DNA of 64,000 bases. Source: Hydrogenophaga flava NBRC 102514 (lineage in GTDB: Bacteria > Pseudomonadota > Gammaproteobacteria > Burkholderiales > Burkholderiaceae_C). The position numbers and the translations under genes are program-made. Positions within the stretch are counted from its first letter, which is position 1, and every line of letters begins with the position of its first letter. Positions 1-7,704 of this stretch are shown here, one piece after another. The notes under the pieces are model-generated. The model saw nothing but the letters and a program-made list of their open reading frames with translations, ran no database searches and was not told the DNA's origin. Location of the stretch: positions 1-64,000 of the forward strand of contig NZ_BCTF01000026.1 in the NCBI RefSeq assembly GCF_001571145.1, in the 5' to 3' direction.

Positions 1-17
1 GTGACGCTCAACCTTTT

Positions 18-62
18 GCTGCAGCGGACAGCCTCGCCGCCTGCTGAGCTCAACCGTTTGGT
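18..62 (+). repeat. attC-like hairpin and R'-like box (possible integron cassette remnant)
   Basis: GCAGCGG (21-27) can pair with CCGCCTGC (37-44) if one base bulges out. It is followed by GAGCTCAACC and then GTTTGGT (56-62), which resembles the GTTRRRY right-hand core of integron attC sites except at its fourth base. The first small gene of the low-GC patch starts 9 bases later. The left half of any attC site would lie before the window, so the call is tentative; the sequence may only be an intergenic hairpin. Confidence 0.25.
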
Positions 63-70
63 CTCATCAC

Positions 71-577
71 ATGCCACCTAACATCTTCTGGGCCTCCAAT
101 CACTACGAGCATCCACCGCTCACGGACGAAGCGATCCTATGGGCGCAGTCTCTCCTCGGCGTTCAGTTGCCACCAGAATTGGTTGCGCTTTTGCGCATAC
201 AAAACGGTGGCTACACCCAAGGATTTGCACATCCAATGCCTCGACCCACAACCTGGGCCAAGGATCACGTGCCTCTCGACGACCTCTCAGGAATACTGGA
301 GTCTCAACACCCATCCCCGATGAACTTGGCGCTTACGCCCGAATTGACCATTGAGTGGGGGTTGCCACCAAACCAAGTCCTGTTGTCTGGCGACGGGCAC
401 TACTGGATCACGCTTGACTATCGCGGCGGTCCTGTTCCTTCGGTCGCTTGGATCGACGTGGAATGCGGAGAGGACTTTCAGATCGCGCCAACCTTCTCGG
501 CTTTCCTTGAGGGTCTCGTCCCGGCGTCCCAGTACAGTGATGCCGAGTGTTCCCCAGCATCACCCCCACCCCCATGA
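71..577 (+). CDS. SMI1/KNR4 (SUKH) family protein, possible immunity protein
   Basis: The 168-residue protein carries the SUKH fold signature: an N-terminal LPPELVALLRIQNGG stretch (residues 34-48, compare the family's LP-x(5)-LL-x(2)-NGG pattern), then alternating strands ending in an FSAFLEGLV helix near residue 143. SUKH proteins commonly act as immunity proteins against contact-dependent or polymorphic toxins, and some have housekeeping roles. No toxin gene is visible, because the window starts just upstream. The stop overlaps the next start as ATGA at 574-577. Codon use is more A/T-rich than in the nar genes, which suggests transfer. The family call is fairly firm; the immunity role is inference. 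Confidence 0.65.
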   Translation: MPPNIFWASNHYEHPPLTDEAILWAQSLLGVQLPPELVALLRIQNGGYTQGFAHPMPRPTTWAKDHVPLDDLSGILESQHPSPMNLALTPELTIEWGLPPNQVLLSGDGHYWITLDYRGGPVPSVAWIDVECGEDFQIAPTFSAFLEGLVPASQYSDAECSPASPPPP

Positions 578-804
578 AACCTCTGCCCTCTATTTGCCGC
601 ATGTCCGCCCATTGGCCGTGGGTGTTCAGCCTCTGCGTAGGCCTCGCTGGTTGCGGGCCTGACACGGTGGGTGCGGCAGCCACTGCCGCCAAGCTGCAGG
701 CCGACAGCGCAGAGCGTGCCCAGGCGCAGGCGGCCAAACTCAAACAAGACCTTGAAGCCGCTGTCAAGGCGAGAGAAGCGTCAACTGCCGCGGCCGATCA
801 GTAG
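574..804 (+). CDS. Small predicted lipoprotein
   Basis: I start this gene at the ATG overlapping the preceding stop codon (ATGA). This gives 76 residues: a signal peptide ending in the lipobox VGLAGC, then an alanine-, lysine- and glutamine-rich helix (TAAKLQADSAERAQAQAAKLKQ, residues about 39-60) likely to form a coiled coil. The protein is probably an outer- or inner-membrane-anchored lipoprotein of unknown function, translationally coupled to the SUKH gene. Another in-frame start (GTG at 547) would lengthen the N-terminus and spoil the signal peptide. Confidence 0.55.
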   Translation: MKPLPSICRMSAHWPWVFSLCVGLAGCGPDTVGAAATAAKLQADSAERAQAQAAKLKQDLEAAVKAREASTAAADQ

Positions 805-824
805 CGCGGAAGAACGGTGAGCAG

Positions 825-1070
825 ATGAGGGTTCGCATGCAACTTCGCGACGCCATCCGCCTTCTTGTCTGGGCCATGCTGTGTGCGCCAATTGCAATTG
901 CAATCACAGTTCTAGTCTGGCCGTTTTGGGGCTGGTTCGAGTCGACCTCCGGGGTCGAGGCACTGGGTCATTCGGGGCCTGCATCCTGGTGCTACCTGAC
1001 CACGTACGCGGTGCTGATCGGCCTGTTGCTGACCCTGCGCCGCCGCTCGGCACGGCGCGCCACCAGCTAG
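825..1070 (+). CDS. Small hypothetical membrane protein
   Basis: The 81-residue product has two predicted transmembrane segments (about residues 10-33 and 53-69), separated by a short loop, and a basic tail RRRSARRATS, which suggests a cytoplasmic C-terminus. I do not recognise the family. It lies 20 bases after the lipoprotein gene on the same strand, so the two may be cotranscribed. The reading is supported mainly by the clear membrane pattern and position; there is no strong Shine-Dalgarno sequence. Confidence 0.45.
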   Translation: MRVRMQLRDAIRLLVWAMLCAPIAIAITVLVWPFWGWFESTSGVEALGHSGPASWCYLTTYAVLIGLLLTLRRRSARRATS

Positions 1071-1172
1071 GCACTTGCGGTACCGTTTCACCGCTGCACA
1101 TTGATACGGTGCCTTGCTGTTGTTCGAGTCACCCGGGACGAGGACGTCCTTTTTCTTCGGTAGGAACCCAAA

Positions 1173-2015
1173 TTGACGATTTCTCCCGACTCAAGGGGCT
1201 GGTACTCGCTGGAGCGCAACATTGATGTCGCAATAGTTGAGCAGCTCGAGCAGATCGGCTCCATTGAGAAGCTATCGATAACAAGGATTCCGCTTGTCAC
1301 GGTAAAGCTTGCGCACCGCATTTCGGATCTGCGAGTGCAGCACCTTTGGCTCTGGTCTGATGTCACTCGCAGGGCCATGAAAGAGATCATCCAAATGCCG
1401 GGCTTGCGCGTTCTGGATGTTCTTTGCATCAAAGGTCCCGGCAAGCTGGACCATTTTGGAAAAGCAACAACCCTGGAGACCTTCCGAGCAAATCACTACA
1501 TGACTGAAGCGGATCTTCTGGAGGTCACACAGTCCAGCCGACTTGTAGAACTAGGCGCACAAGGTGCAGAGCTCTCGCACAAGTCCATGGCCGCAATCTT
1601 GGCGCTGCCCTGCCTGACTTCGCTGGACCTTGAATCCACACGATTCAATGACAGCATGGCAAAGAAGGTGAGCCGCTCACAGACCATTGATTCCCTGGAT
1701 ATTGGTGCAACGCACATCACTGGTGTGGGCTTAAGGCATCTTGCACAAATGAGGCAACTGAAGTCCATTGACCTGTGGGCAACCGACATCACAGAGCGTG
1801 ACTTGCCGCTTCTGCAAGACATGCCCAACCTGGAGTACCTCTCTTTGGGCAACTACGATCACTGCCCACAGTTGGATGCGGAGAAGGTATGCAATGTCGT
1901 TCTTGAATTGCCCCGCCTCAAGAAATTGTGGCTGGACGGAATCCGCCTCAATGCCGCCCAGCAGAATGTTCTCGAAGAAAAACTCGAGTCTTTGCGGGTC
2001 ACAACAAGCGGGTGA
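1173..2015 (+). CDS. Leucine-rich-repeat-like protein
   Basis: The 280-residue protein has repeated LxxLxLxxxxI units, for example near residues 147 (LTSLDLESTRF), 170 (IDSLDIGATHI), 195 (LKSIDLWATDI), 218 (LEYLSLGNYDH) and 245 (LKKLWLDGIRL). This is a solenoid of about eight imperfect 22-26 residue repeats with no signal peptide or membrane segment. Such repeats mediate protein binding; the partner is unknown. The start is a TTG at 1173 with no strong ribosome site, so it is uncertain. Codon use is visibly less GC-rich than in the neighbouring nar operon. The 102 bases upstream hold no feature I can name. Confidence 0.6.
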   Translation: MTISPDSRGWYSLERNIDVAIVEQLEQIGSIEKLSITRIPLVTVKLAHRISDLRVQHLWLWSDVTRRAMKEIIQMPGLRVLDVLCIKGPGKLDHFGKATTLETFRANHYMTEADLLEVTQSSRLVELGAQGAELSHKSMAAILALPCLTSLDLESTRFNDSMAKKVSRSQTIDSLDIGATHITGVGLRHLAQMRQLKSIDLWATDITERDLPLLQDMPNLEYLSLGNYDHCPQLDAEKVCNVVLELPRLKKLWLDGIRLNAAQQNVLEEKLESLRVTTSG

Positions 2016-2074
2016 CCCGATGAGAGTTCCCACTTTCCATCGAATCACGTGAGACGGGACAAGCCCATCCATCC

Positions 2075-2081
2075 GTTAGGT
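2075..2081 (+). repeat. GTTAGGT core-like box before the last gene of the patch
   Basis: GTTAGGT fits the GTTRRRY right core of attC sites and sits 5 bases before an ATGCC start. The arrangement echoes the left edge, where GTTTGGT lies 8 bases before another ATGCC start. I cannot find a matching left core or a convincing fold upstream, so it may be chance. Confidence 0.15.
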
Positions 2082-2086
2082 CGTAC

Positions 2087-2482
2087 ATGCCCTACATCGT
2101 GACGTTCACAAAGCCTTTGGGCGCATCAGGTCAAGAGCAATACATCAACGACTGCTGCATCGGCGGTGACATCGTTCTCGATCACCTGCTCCCGTCCCTG
2201 CGAGCAACATACGGAGACCTGCAGTCGAACCAAGAAGATTGGGGCTGGTTCGCATGGTTCGCGCGGAACGGCATCAAGCTGGCGATCGATGTGCATACGC
2301 ATAACGCGTCTCTCGGCGAGTTTCAAATTCACCTGACGTCACGAAAGCACCGCTTTCTACTTGGAAGCAAGATTCAAAACACACCCGAACTGGAGGAACT
2401 CCGAGAACTGGTGATGTCAAGTTTGGAGAGATGGGACGTCACAGGCCTTGAAGTGGAGCTGGTGAACGAGAGGTACAGGTAG
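2087..2482 (+). CDS. Hypothetical protein of the left-end accessory patch
   Basis: The 131-residue soluble protein begins MPYIVTFTKP. It has a tryptophan-rich middle (WGWFAWFARN, residues about 53-62) and a charged C-terminal helix ending LVNERYR. I do not recognise a family. Its size, acidity and position behind SUKH and repeat-protein genes would fit an immunity-type or other accessory cassette gene, but that is context only. It is the last plus-strand gene before the convergent nar operon. The 131 bases between it and the nitroreductase stop contain no feature I can support. Confidence 0.45.
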   Translation: MPYIVTFTKPLGASGQEQYINDCCIGGDIVLDHLLPSLRATYGDLQSNQEDWGWFAWFARNGIKLAIDVHTHNASLGEFQIHLTSRKHRFLLGSKIQNTPELEELRELVMSSLERWDVTGLEVELVNERYR

Positions 2483-2613
2483 CCACTGCGTCCCTTGCAC
2501 TTGGCCCCGTTTCTTTGAAGTGCAGCCGTTCCAAGAACCGCCATTTCCTTCGTCACCGCCCCAGTCTCAGGTTCCGTTGCGGGCGGTCTGGCTTCCACTT
2601 GAAGCACGCCCCC

Positions 2614-3195
2614 TCACATCCCCGGCGCCCCCAGCACCCCCGTGAACTCCTCCACCCCCGGCCGCGCCCGTTCCAGCGGCGCGCGCGTCGGCGTGCCCAG
2701 ACTCACGAAGCAGATCGCGTGCTCCCCCGGCCCCAGGCCGAACAGTTCGCGCACGGCCCTGGATTTCAAACCCTTGCCCGAGGTCAGCGCCGAGCCGTAG
2801 CCGAGCGTGGTGGCCATCAGCAGCAGGTTCTGCACCGCGCAGCCGGCCGAAAGGGTGCGCTCCAGCACGTCCACTTCGGGGTCGCCGCGGTCGTCGTCCA
2901 CCACCAGCAACAGCAGCTCGGGCGCTCGTTCGGCCTTCTCGCGCGCCTGCGCCTGCTGTTCGGCGGCGGCGTCGGGGTCGCGTTCGAGCAGGGCGCGGGC
3001 CAGCGCGTCGCCCAGCCGTTCGCGCTGATCCGCCGGAATGCGCACGAAGCGCCAGGGCAGCAGCTGGTTGTGGTCGGGTGCGGTAGCGGCGGCGGCCAGG
3101 CACTGGCGCAGCTGGTCTTCCGACGGGCCGGGCTCCACCAGGCGTTTGGGCAGCGTGGTGCGCCGCGTCCGCATCAGTTCCAGCAAAGGGATCAT
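2614..3195 (-). CDS. Nitroreductase family protein
   Basis: The 193-residue protein has the family's N-terminal RRTTLPKRL motif for FMN phosphate binding, a DHNQLLPWRFV segment (residues about 41-51), and the GYGSALTSGKG stretch around residue 137. It is expected to be an FMN-dependent NAD(P)H oxidoreductase of the small YdjA-like type; the substrate is unknown. Its start overlaps the carbonic anhydrase stop by 4 bases, so it is translationally coupled and forms the promoter-distal end of the nar operon. The name refers to nitroaromatic reduction and does not imply a role in nitrate respiration. Confidence 0.8.
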   Translation of the reverse strand: MIPLLELMRTRRTTLPKRLVEPGPSEDQLRQCLAAAATAPDHNQLLPWRFVRIPADQRERLGDALARALLERDPDAAAEQQAQAREKAERAPELLLLVVDDDRGDPEVDVLERTLSAGCAVQNLLLMATTLGYGSALTSGKGLKSRAVRELFGLGPGEHAICFVSLGTPTRAPLERARPGVEEFTGVLGAPGM

Positions 3196-3863
3196 TCAAG
3201 CACCTGTCCGTCGTGCTCCACATATGGAAGGTAGGGGCCGGTGCCGCTGTGGTCGGATTCCGAGGCCGGCACGAAGGCGCCGCGCACTGCGTCGAACACG
3301 TGCACCTCGCCCTGTTCGATCACATAGTGCCAGCCGTGCAGCGTGAGGTGGCCGGCCTCGACGGCGCGGCGCACCATGGGGTAGTCCATCAGACGCATCA
3401 GCTGCAGCACCACGGCGCGCTGCTCGGTGCGGCACAGCGCCTCGGGGCTGGGCTGGACGGGCAGCAGGGCCTCGTCGGCCAGCTTGAGCCAGGCCTTGAG
3501 GGCCACCGCCTCTTCCGGTGCGCCTTCGTAGGCGGTGCGGATGGCGCCGCAGTGGCTGTGGCCGCAGACGATGATGCGCTCAACCTTCAGACTGAGCACC
3601 GCGAATTCGATGGCGGCCATCGTTCCATGCAAGCCGTGCGATTGGTCATACGGCGGCACGAAGGCGCCGACGTTGCGCACCAGGAACAGCTCGCCCGGCG
3701 CCGCACCGGTGAGCAGGTAGGGCACCAGGCGCGAGTCGCTGCAGCCGATGAACAGGGTCTTGGGGTGCTGGCCCTGCGCCACCAGGTCCTGGAAGCGCTG
3801 TTGGTGGCGCGGAAAGTAGTCCTCGTGGAAATCGCGCAGGCGCAGCAGGAGGTCGTCGGGCAT
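3192..3863 (-). CDS. Beta-class carbonic anhydrase
   Basis: This 223-residue enzyme interconverts CO2 and bicarbonate. The zinc and catalytic residues of the beta class are present: C41 and D43 in CSDSR, and H102 and C105 in GHSHCGA. The length is normal. It lies 21 bases behind the PpiC gene and overlaps the nitroreductase gene by 4 bases, so it is probably transcribed with the nitrate reductase. That placement is unusual; one inferred use is supplying bicarbonate or buffering pH during anaerobic respiration. Confidence 0.93.
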   Translation of the reverse strand: MPDDLLLRLRDFHEDYFPRHQQRFQDLVAQGQHPKTLFIGCSDSRLVPYLLTGAAPGELFLVRNVGAFVPPYDQSHGLHGTMAAIEFAVLSLKVERIIVCGHSHCGAIRTAYEGAPEEAVALKAWLKLADEALLPVQPSPEALCRTEQRAVVLQLMRLMDYPMVRRAVEAGHLTLHGWHYVIEQGEVHVFDAVRGAFVPASESDHSGTGPYLPYVEHDGQVLE

Positions 3864-3884
3864 GGCGGTCTCCGGCTCAGCGCC

Positions 3885-4718
3885 TCACTGCACCAGGGGC
3901 GAGTCCGCACCTTCGAGTTCGATGCCTTCCACCCTGGCCTGCCCCACCAGCAGCCGCATGTACTGGCGCAGCGCGGTGGCGCGCGACTGGTGCTGCAGGC
4001 GCTGGCGGATCGCGTCGGCCACTTCTTCGTAGGCGGGCAGCGTGCCCTTCTTGCGGCCCAGCACCTCGATGATGTGCAGGCCGAAGCGCGTGTGCACCAG
4101 GCGCGGGTGCACGCCCATGCCCCAGCGCGAGTCGCTCTGGAAGAACAGCTCGTTGGCCAGTTCGGGCGCGCAGTCTTCGGGCGTGACCCAGCCCAGGTTG
4201 CCGCCTTCGGCGCTGGACGGGCAGTTGGACAGCTCGGTCGCCAGCTGCTCGAAGCGGCCGGGCGGCACGTCCTTGCGGATCAGCTCCAGCAGGGCGGCTT
4301 CGGCGCGCTGGGTGAGCGCATGCACATTCACACCCGGCGTCACGGCGAACAGGATGTGCCGCACCTGCAGCGCCTGGCCGACGATGAAGTGGTTCTTGTG
4401 GGATTCGTAGTAGCGGCGGCACTCGTCGTCGGTCGGTTCCGGCGACGCGACTTCGTCGTCGGTCATGGCCTCGATCACGTGGCGCTCGGCTTCATTGAGC
4501 GTGGGCGCCACCAGGCCGCTGGCGCGCGGCAGCAGGTCCAGGTGCACCGCGCGCTGGCGCAGCAGTTCGGTGTAGGCGCGCTCGCGCAGGGTCTCGGCGT
4601 CCAGTGCCTCGCCCGGCTCGTGCAGGGCGATGCCGTTGATGCTGGCGGGCACGATCTGCATCTGGCCCGAGCAGGCGCAGTGCGCGCTGCCGCAGCCGAC
4701 GGATTCGCGTTCGGTCAT
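3885..4718 (-). CDS. PpiC-type (parvulin) peptidyl-prolyl isomerase of the nar operon
   Basis: I start at the ATG giving MTERESVGCG, which has AAGGA six bases upstream; in-frame ATGs at 4724 and 4736 are also possible. The 277-residue protein has a cysteine-rich N-terminus (VGCGSAHCACSG), a NifM/SurA-like helical part, and a parvulin domain (RHILFAVTPGVN to HIIEVLGRK). There is no classical signal peptide. In Pseudomonas aeruginosa a PpiC protein likewise follows narI, and a role in folding or maturation of the nitrate reductase is usually proposed. The family is certain; the client protein is inferred from context. Confidence 0.87.
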   Translation of the reverse strand: MTERESVGCGSAHCACSGQMQIVPASINGIALHEPGEALDAETLRERAYTELLRQRAVHLDLLPRASGLVAPTLNEAERHVIEAMTDDEVASPEPTDDECRRYYESHKNHFIVGQALQVRHILFAVTPGVNVHALTQRAEAALLELIRKDVPPGRFEQLATELSNCPSSAEGGNLGWVTPEDCAPELANELFFQSDSRWGMGVHPRLVHTRFGLHIIEVLGRKKGTLPAYEEVADAIRQRLQHQSRATALRQYMRLLVGQARVEGIELEGADSPLVQ

Positions 4719-4738
4719 GGTCATTCCTTCGCACATGT

Positions 4739-5464
4739 TCAACGGCCCCGCTGGCTCAGCGGTTGCTGGGGCGTCATGCCGACGCGGCGGCTGCGCACCA
4801 CCTGGTAGGGACGCACCACATAGGCCAGCGTGCCAAAGCCGCTCCACACGTGCACGAGGCGGGTGAACGGGAAGATCACGAAGATGCTCATGCCCAGGAA
4901 CATGTGGGCCTTGAACACCCAGCTGGCATCGGCGATCAGCTCGGCCGCGCCACCGCGGAAGGTGACGATGCGCTGCGCCCATTCGGCCAGCTTCATCATC
5001 ATGCCGCCGTCCAGGTGCTGGGCCGACAGCGGGATGGTCGCCAGGCCCAGCGCGAACTGCGCCCACAGCAGCCACAGCAGCACGATGTCGCTGGTCTTGC
5101 TGGTGGCGCGGATGCGCGCGTCCGACAGGCGCCGGTGCAGCAGGATGCTGACGCCCACGAAGCCGAACAGGCCGAACAGGCCGCCCGAAACCATGGCCAT
5201 GAGCTGCTTGGCGCCCGCGGTCATGAAGGGCTCGTACACCGCGTGCGGCGTGAGCATGCCCACCGTGTGGCCGAAGAACAGGAACAGGATGCCGACGTGG
5301 AACAGGTTGCTGCCCCAGCGCAGCTGCCCTTTGCGCAGCAGTTGCGAGGAGTCGCTCTTCCAGCTGTACTGGTCGCGGTCGAAACGGATCAGGCTGCCCA
5401 GCAAAAAGATGGTGAGCGCGATGTACGGATAGATGCCGAAGACGAAGTGGTGGAAGCCGTTCAT
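4739..5464 (-). CDS. narI: Respiratory nitrate reductase gamma subunit (cytochrome b)
   Basis: NarI is the 241-residue membrane subunit that takes electrons from quinol and passes them through two b haems to NarH. The sequence starts MNGFHHFVFGIYPYIALTIFLLG, as typical NarI does, and has five hydrophobic segments. Histidine candidates for haem ligation are in FHVGILFLFFGHTVG and in KAHMFLG near the C-terminus. It overlaps narJ by 4 bases (ATGA) and the PpiC gene follows 20 bases later. Confidence 0.96.
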   Translation of the reverse strand: MNGFHHFVFGIYPYIALTIFLLGSLIRFDRDQYSWKSDSSQLLRKGQLRWGSNLFHVGILFLFFGHTVGMLTPHAVYEPFMTAGAKQLMAMVSGGLFGLFGFVGVSILLHRRLSDARIRATSKTSDIVLLWLLWAQFALGLATIPLSAQHLDGGMMMKLAEWAQRIVTFRGGAAELIADASWVFKAHMFLGMSIFVIFPFTRLVHVWSGFGTLAYVVRPYQVVRSRRVGMTPQQPLSQRGR

Positions 5465-6141
5465 GCTGCGACTCCTTGAGAAGCGTTGGATTTCTGGCGG
5501 ACGATGTGGATGGGCTGGGCCTGGTCGGGCCGGTTCTGGCCACGGGTGGCGCAGCCGTCGAAGGCCTCGGGTTCGGCCCAGGCTTCGTCGAGCGCTTCGT
5601 CGGCCTTGAAGGGCACGGCCTCGGCCTTCTGGCCGGCCAGCTCCAGCACGGCGGCCACGACCGCGGCGTAGGGGCTCTCGCGTTTGAGCAGAGCGCTGAA
5701 GATGGCGTTCAGGATGTGCGCCACTTCACCCAGAAAGGCCTTGGCCAGCGCGGGCGGCTGGGTGGAGGCGAACTCCAGCACCACGCCGAGGTGGTCGGGC
5801 AGCTCTTCGGGGCCGAGGTAGAGGCCGGCCTTCTCGTAGGTCTGCACCAGGTCGATCATGGCCGGGCCGCGGTCGCGCGAGTCGCCGTGCACATGCTCGA
5901 ACAGGTGCAGCGAGGTGGCGCGGCCACGGTCGAAGGTCTCGACGTAGCGGGCCTCCACCTCCAGCGGGTCGCGGCGCACCAGGTCGGCGGCCAGCGCGCG
6001 CAGCTCGGCGCGGCGCGACGCCGGCACCGAGGCCTCTTCGTCGATGGCCGCGATCAGCGGCGCCAGGTCGGCGCGCAGCTGCGCATCGGGGTAGGCCAGC
6101 AGGCGCGCCAGCGCGCGCAGGGAATAGCGGGTGTTCTTCAT
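5461..6141 (-). CDS. narJ: Nitrate reductase molybdenum cofactor assembly chaperone
   Basis: NarJ (226 residues) is the dedicated TorD-type chaperone that binds apo-NarG and allows cofactor insertion and membrane docking. The sequence is all-helical and includes the family hallmark YVETFDRGRATSLHLFEHVHGDSRDRG (about residues 66-92, shown here as the key run Y-V-x-T-F-D followed by S-L-H-L-F-E). It sits 11 bases after narH and overlaps narI. The C-terminal tail (about 25 residues, glutamine- and asparagine-rich) is poorly conserved in the family. Confidence 0.95.
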   Translation of the reverse strand: MKNTRYSLRALARLLAYPDAQLRADLAPLIAAIDEEASVPASRRAELRALAADLVRRDPLEVEARYVETFDRGRATSLHLFEHVHGDSRDRGPAMIDLVQTYEKAGLYLGPEELPDHLGVVLEFASTQPPALAKAFLGEVAHILNAIFSALLKRESPYAAVVAAVLELAGQKAEAVPFKADEALDEAWAEPEAFDGCATRGQNRPDQAQPIHIVRQKSNASQGVAA

Positions 6142-6152
6142 GGCGTTTCCTT

Positions 6153-7685
6153 TCAGACCACCGACTGGATCGGGATGGTGCGGCGCTTGTCGCCGCCGAA
6201 CAGGCTCGTCTCCGACGCGCCGTCCGAGCAGCCGTTGCCGAACGAGAAGCCGCAGCCGCCGCGCAGGTCGAAGGCGTTTTCGGCGTACTCGCGGTGCGAG
6301 CTGGGGATGACGAAGCGGTCTTCGTAGTTGGCAATCGCCATGATCTGGTACATCTCCTCGACCTCGGCGCGGCTCAGGCCGGTCTGCTCCAGCACCTTGA
6401 GGTTCTCCACGCCGTCCACGTGCTTTCCGCGCTGGTAGGCGCGCATGGCCAGCATGCGTTCGAGTGCGCGCACAACAGGCGCCGTGTCGCCCGCGGTCAG
6501 CAGGTTGGCCAGGTACTGCAGCGGAATGCGCATCTGGCTGAAGTCGGGCAGCTCGCCGTTGGCACCGATGTGGCCGGCGTTGGCGGCGGCGGAAATCGGC
6601 GAGAGCGGCGGCACGTACCAGACCATGGGCAGGGTGCGGTACTCGGGGTGCAGCGGCAGCGCGATCTTCCAGTCGATGGCCATCTTGTAGACCGGGCTCT
6701 TGCGCGCGCCTTCCATCCAGCTGTCGGGGATGCCGTCCTTGCGCGCCTGCTCGATCACGGCCGGGTCGTTGGGGTTGAGGAAGATGTCGAGCTGGGCCTG
6801 GTAGAGGTCCTTCTCGTCGGGCACGCTGGCGGCCTCGGCGATGCGGTCGGCGTCGTACAGCACCACACCCAGGTAGCGGATGCGGCCCACGCAGGTTTCA
6901 CTGCACACGGTGGGCTGGCCGGCCTCGATGCGCGGGTAGCAGAAGATGCACTTCTCGGCCTTGCCGGTCTGCCAGTTGTAGTAGATCTTCTTGTAGGGGC
7001 AGCCGCTGACGCACATGCGCCAGCCGCGGCACTTGTCCTGGTCGATCAGCACGATGCCGTCGTCCTCGCGCTTGTAGATCGAGCCGCTGGGGCACGAGGC
7101 CACGCACGCCGGGTTGAGGCAGTGCTCGCACAGGCGCGGCAGGTACATCATGAAGGTGTTCTCGAACTGGCCGACCATGTCCTTCTGGACCTGGTCGAAG
7201 TTCGCGAGGTTGGCGTCCGCGCTGCGCTTGCTGAACTCGCCGCCCAGGATCTCTTCCCAGTTCGGACCCCACTCGATCTTCTCCATGCGCTGGCCGGTGA
7301 TCAGGCTGCGCGGCCGTGCGGTGGGCGCGGCCTTCACTTCGGGCGCCGACTGCAGGTGGTCGTAGTCGAAGGTGAAGGGCTCGTAGTAGTCGTCGATCTG
7401 CGGCAGGTTGGGGTTGCTGAAAATCTTCATCAGCAACGACCACTTGCCCCCCTGCTTGGGGACGATGGAGCCGTCGGCTTTGCGGACCCAGCCACCGTTC
7501 CACTTGTCCTGGTTCTCCCACTCCTTGGGGTAACCGATGCCGGGCTTGGTTTCGACGTTGTTGAACCAGGCGTATTCGACGCCGGGGCGACTGGTCCAGA
7601 CGTTCTTGCAGGTGACCGAACAGGTGTGGCACCCGATGCACTTGTCCAGGTTCAGCACCATCGCGATTTGGGCACGTACTTTCAT
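6153..7685 (-). CDS. narH: Respiratory nitrate reductase beta subunit (iron-sulfur)
   Basis: The 510-residue NarH relays electrons from NarI to NarG through four clusters. The cysteine groups are visible in order: CIGCHTCSVTC near the N-terminus, CEHCLNPACVASCP, CRGWRMCVSGCPYKK (where the tryptophan in place of a cysteine marks the [3Fe-4S] site), and CIFCYPRIEAGQPTVCSETC. The start MKVRAQIAMVLNLDKC is the standard one. The gene lies 19 bases after narG within the operon. Confidence 0.98.
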   Translation of the reverse strand: MKVRAQIAMVLNLDKCIGCHTCSVTCKNVWTSRPGVEYAWFNNVETKPGIGYPKEWENQDKWNGGWVRKADGSIVPKQGGKWSLLMKIFSNPNLPQIDDYYEPFTFDYDHLQSAPEVKAAPTARPRSLITGQRMEKIEWGPNWEEILGGEFSKRSADANLANFDQVQKDMVGQFENTFMMYLPRLCEHCLNPACVASCPSGSIYKREDDGIVLIDQDKCRGWRMCVSGCPYKKIYYNWQTGKAEKCIFCYPRIEAGQPTVCSETCVGRIRYLGVVLYDADRIAEAASVPDEKDLYQAQLDIFLNPNDPAVIEQARKDGIPDSWMEGARKSPVYKMAIDWKIALPLHPEYRTLPMVWYVPPLSPISAAANAGHIGANGELPDFSQMRIPLQYLANLLTAGDTAPVVRALERMLAMRAYQRGKHVDGVENLKVLEQTGLSRAEVEEMYQIMAIANYEDRFVIPSSHREYAENAFDLRGGCGFSFGNGCSDGASETSLFGGDKRRTIPIQSVV

Positions 7686-7704
7686 CTTTGTTCTCCTGTG
7701 CTGA

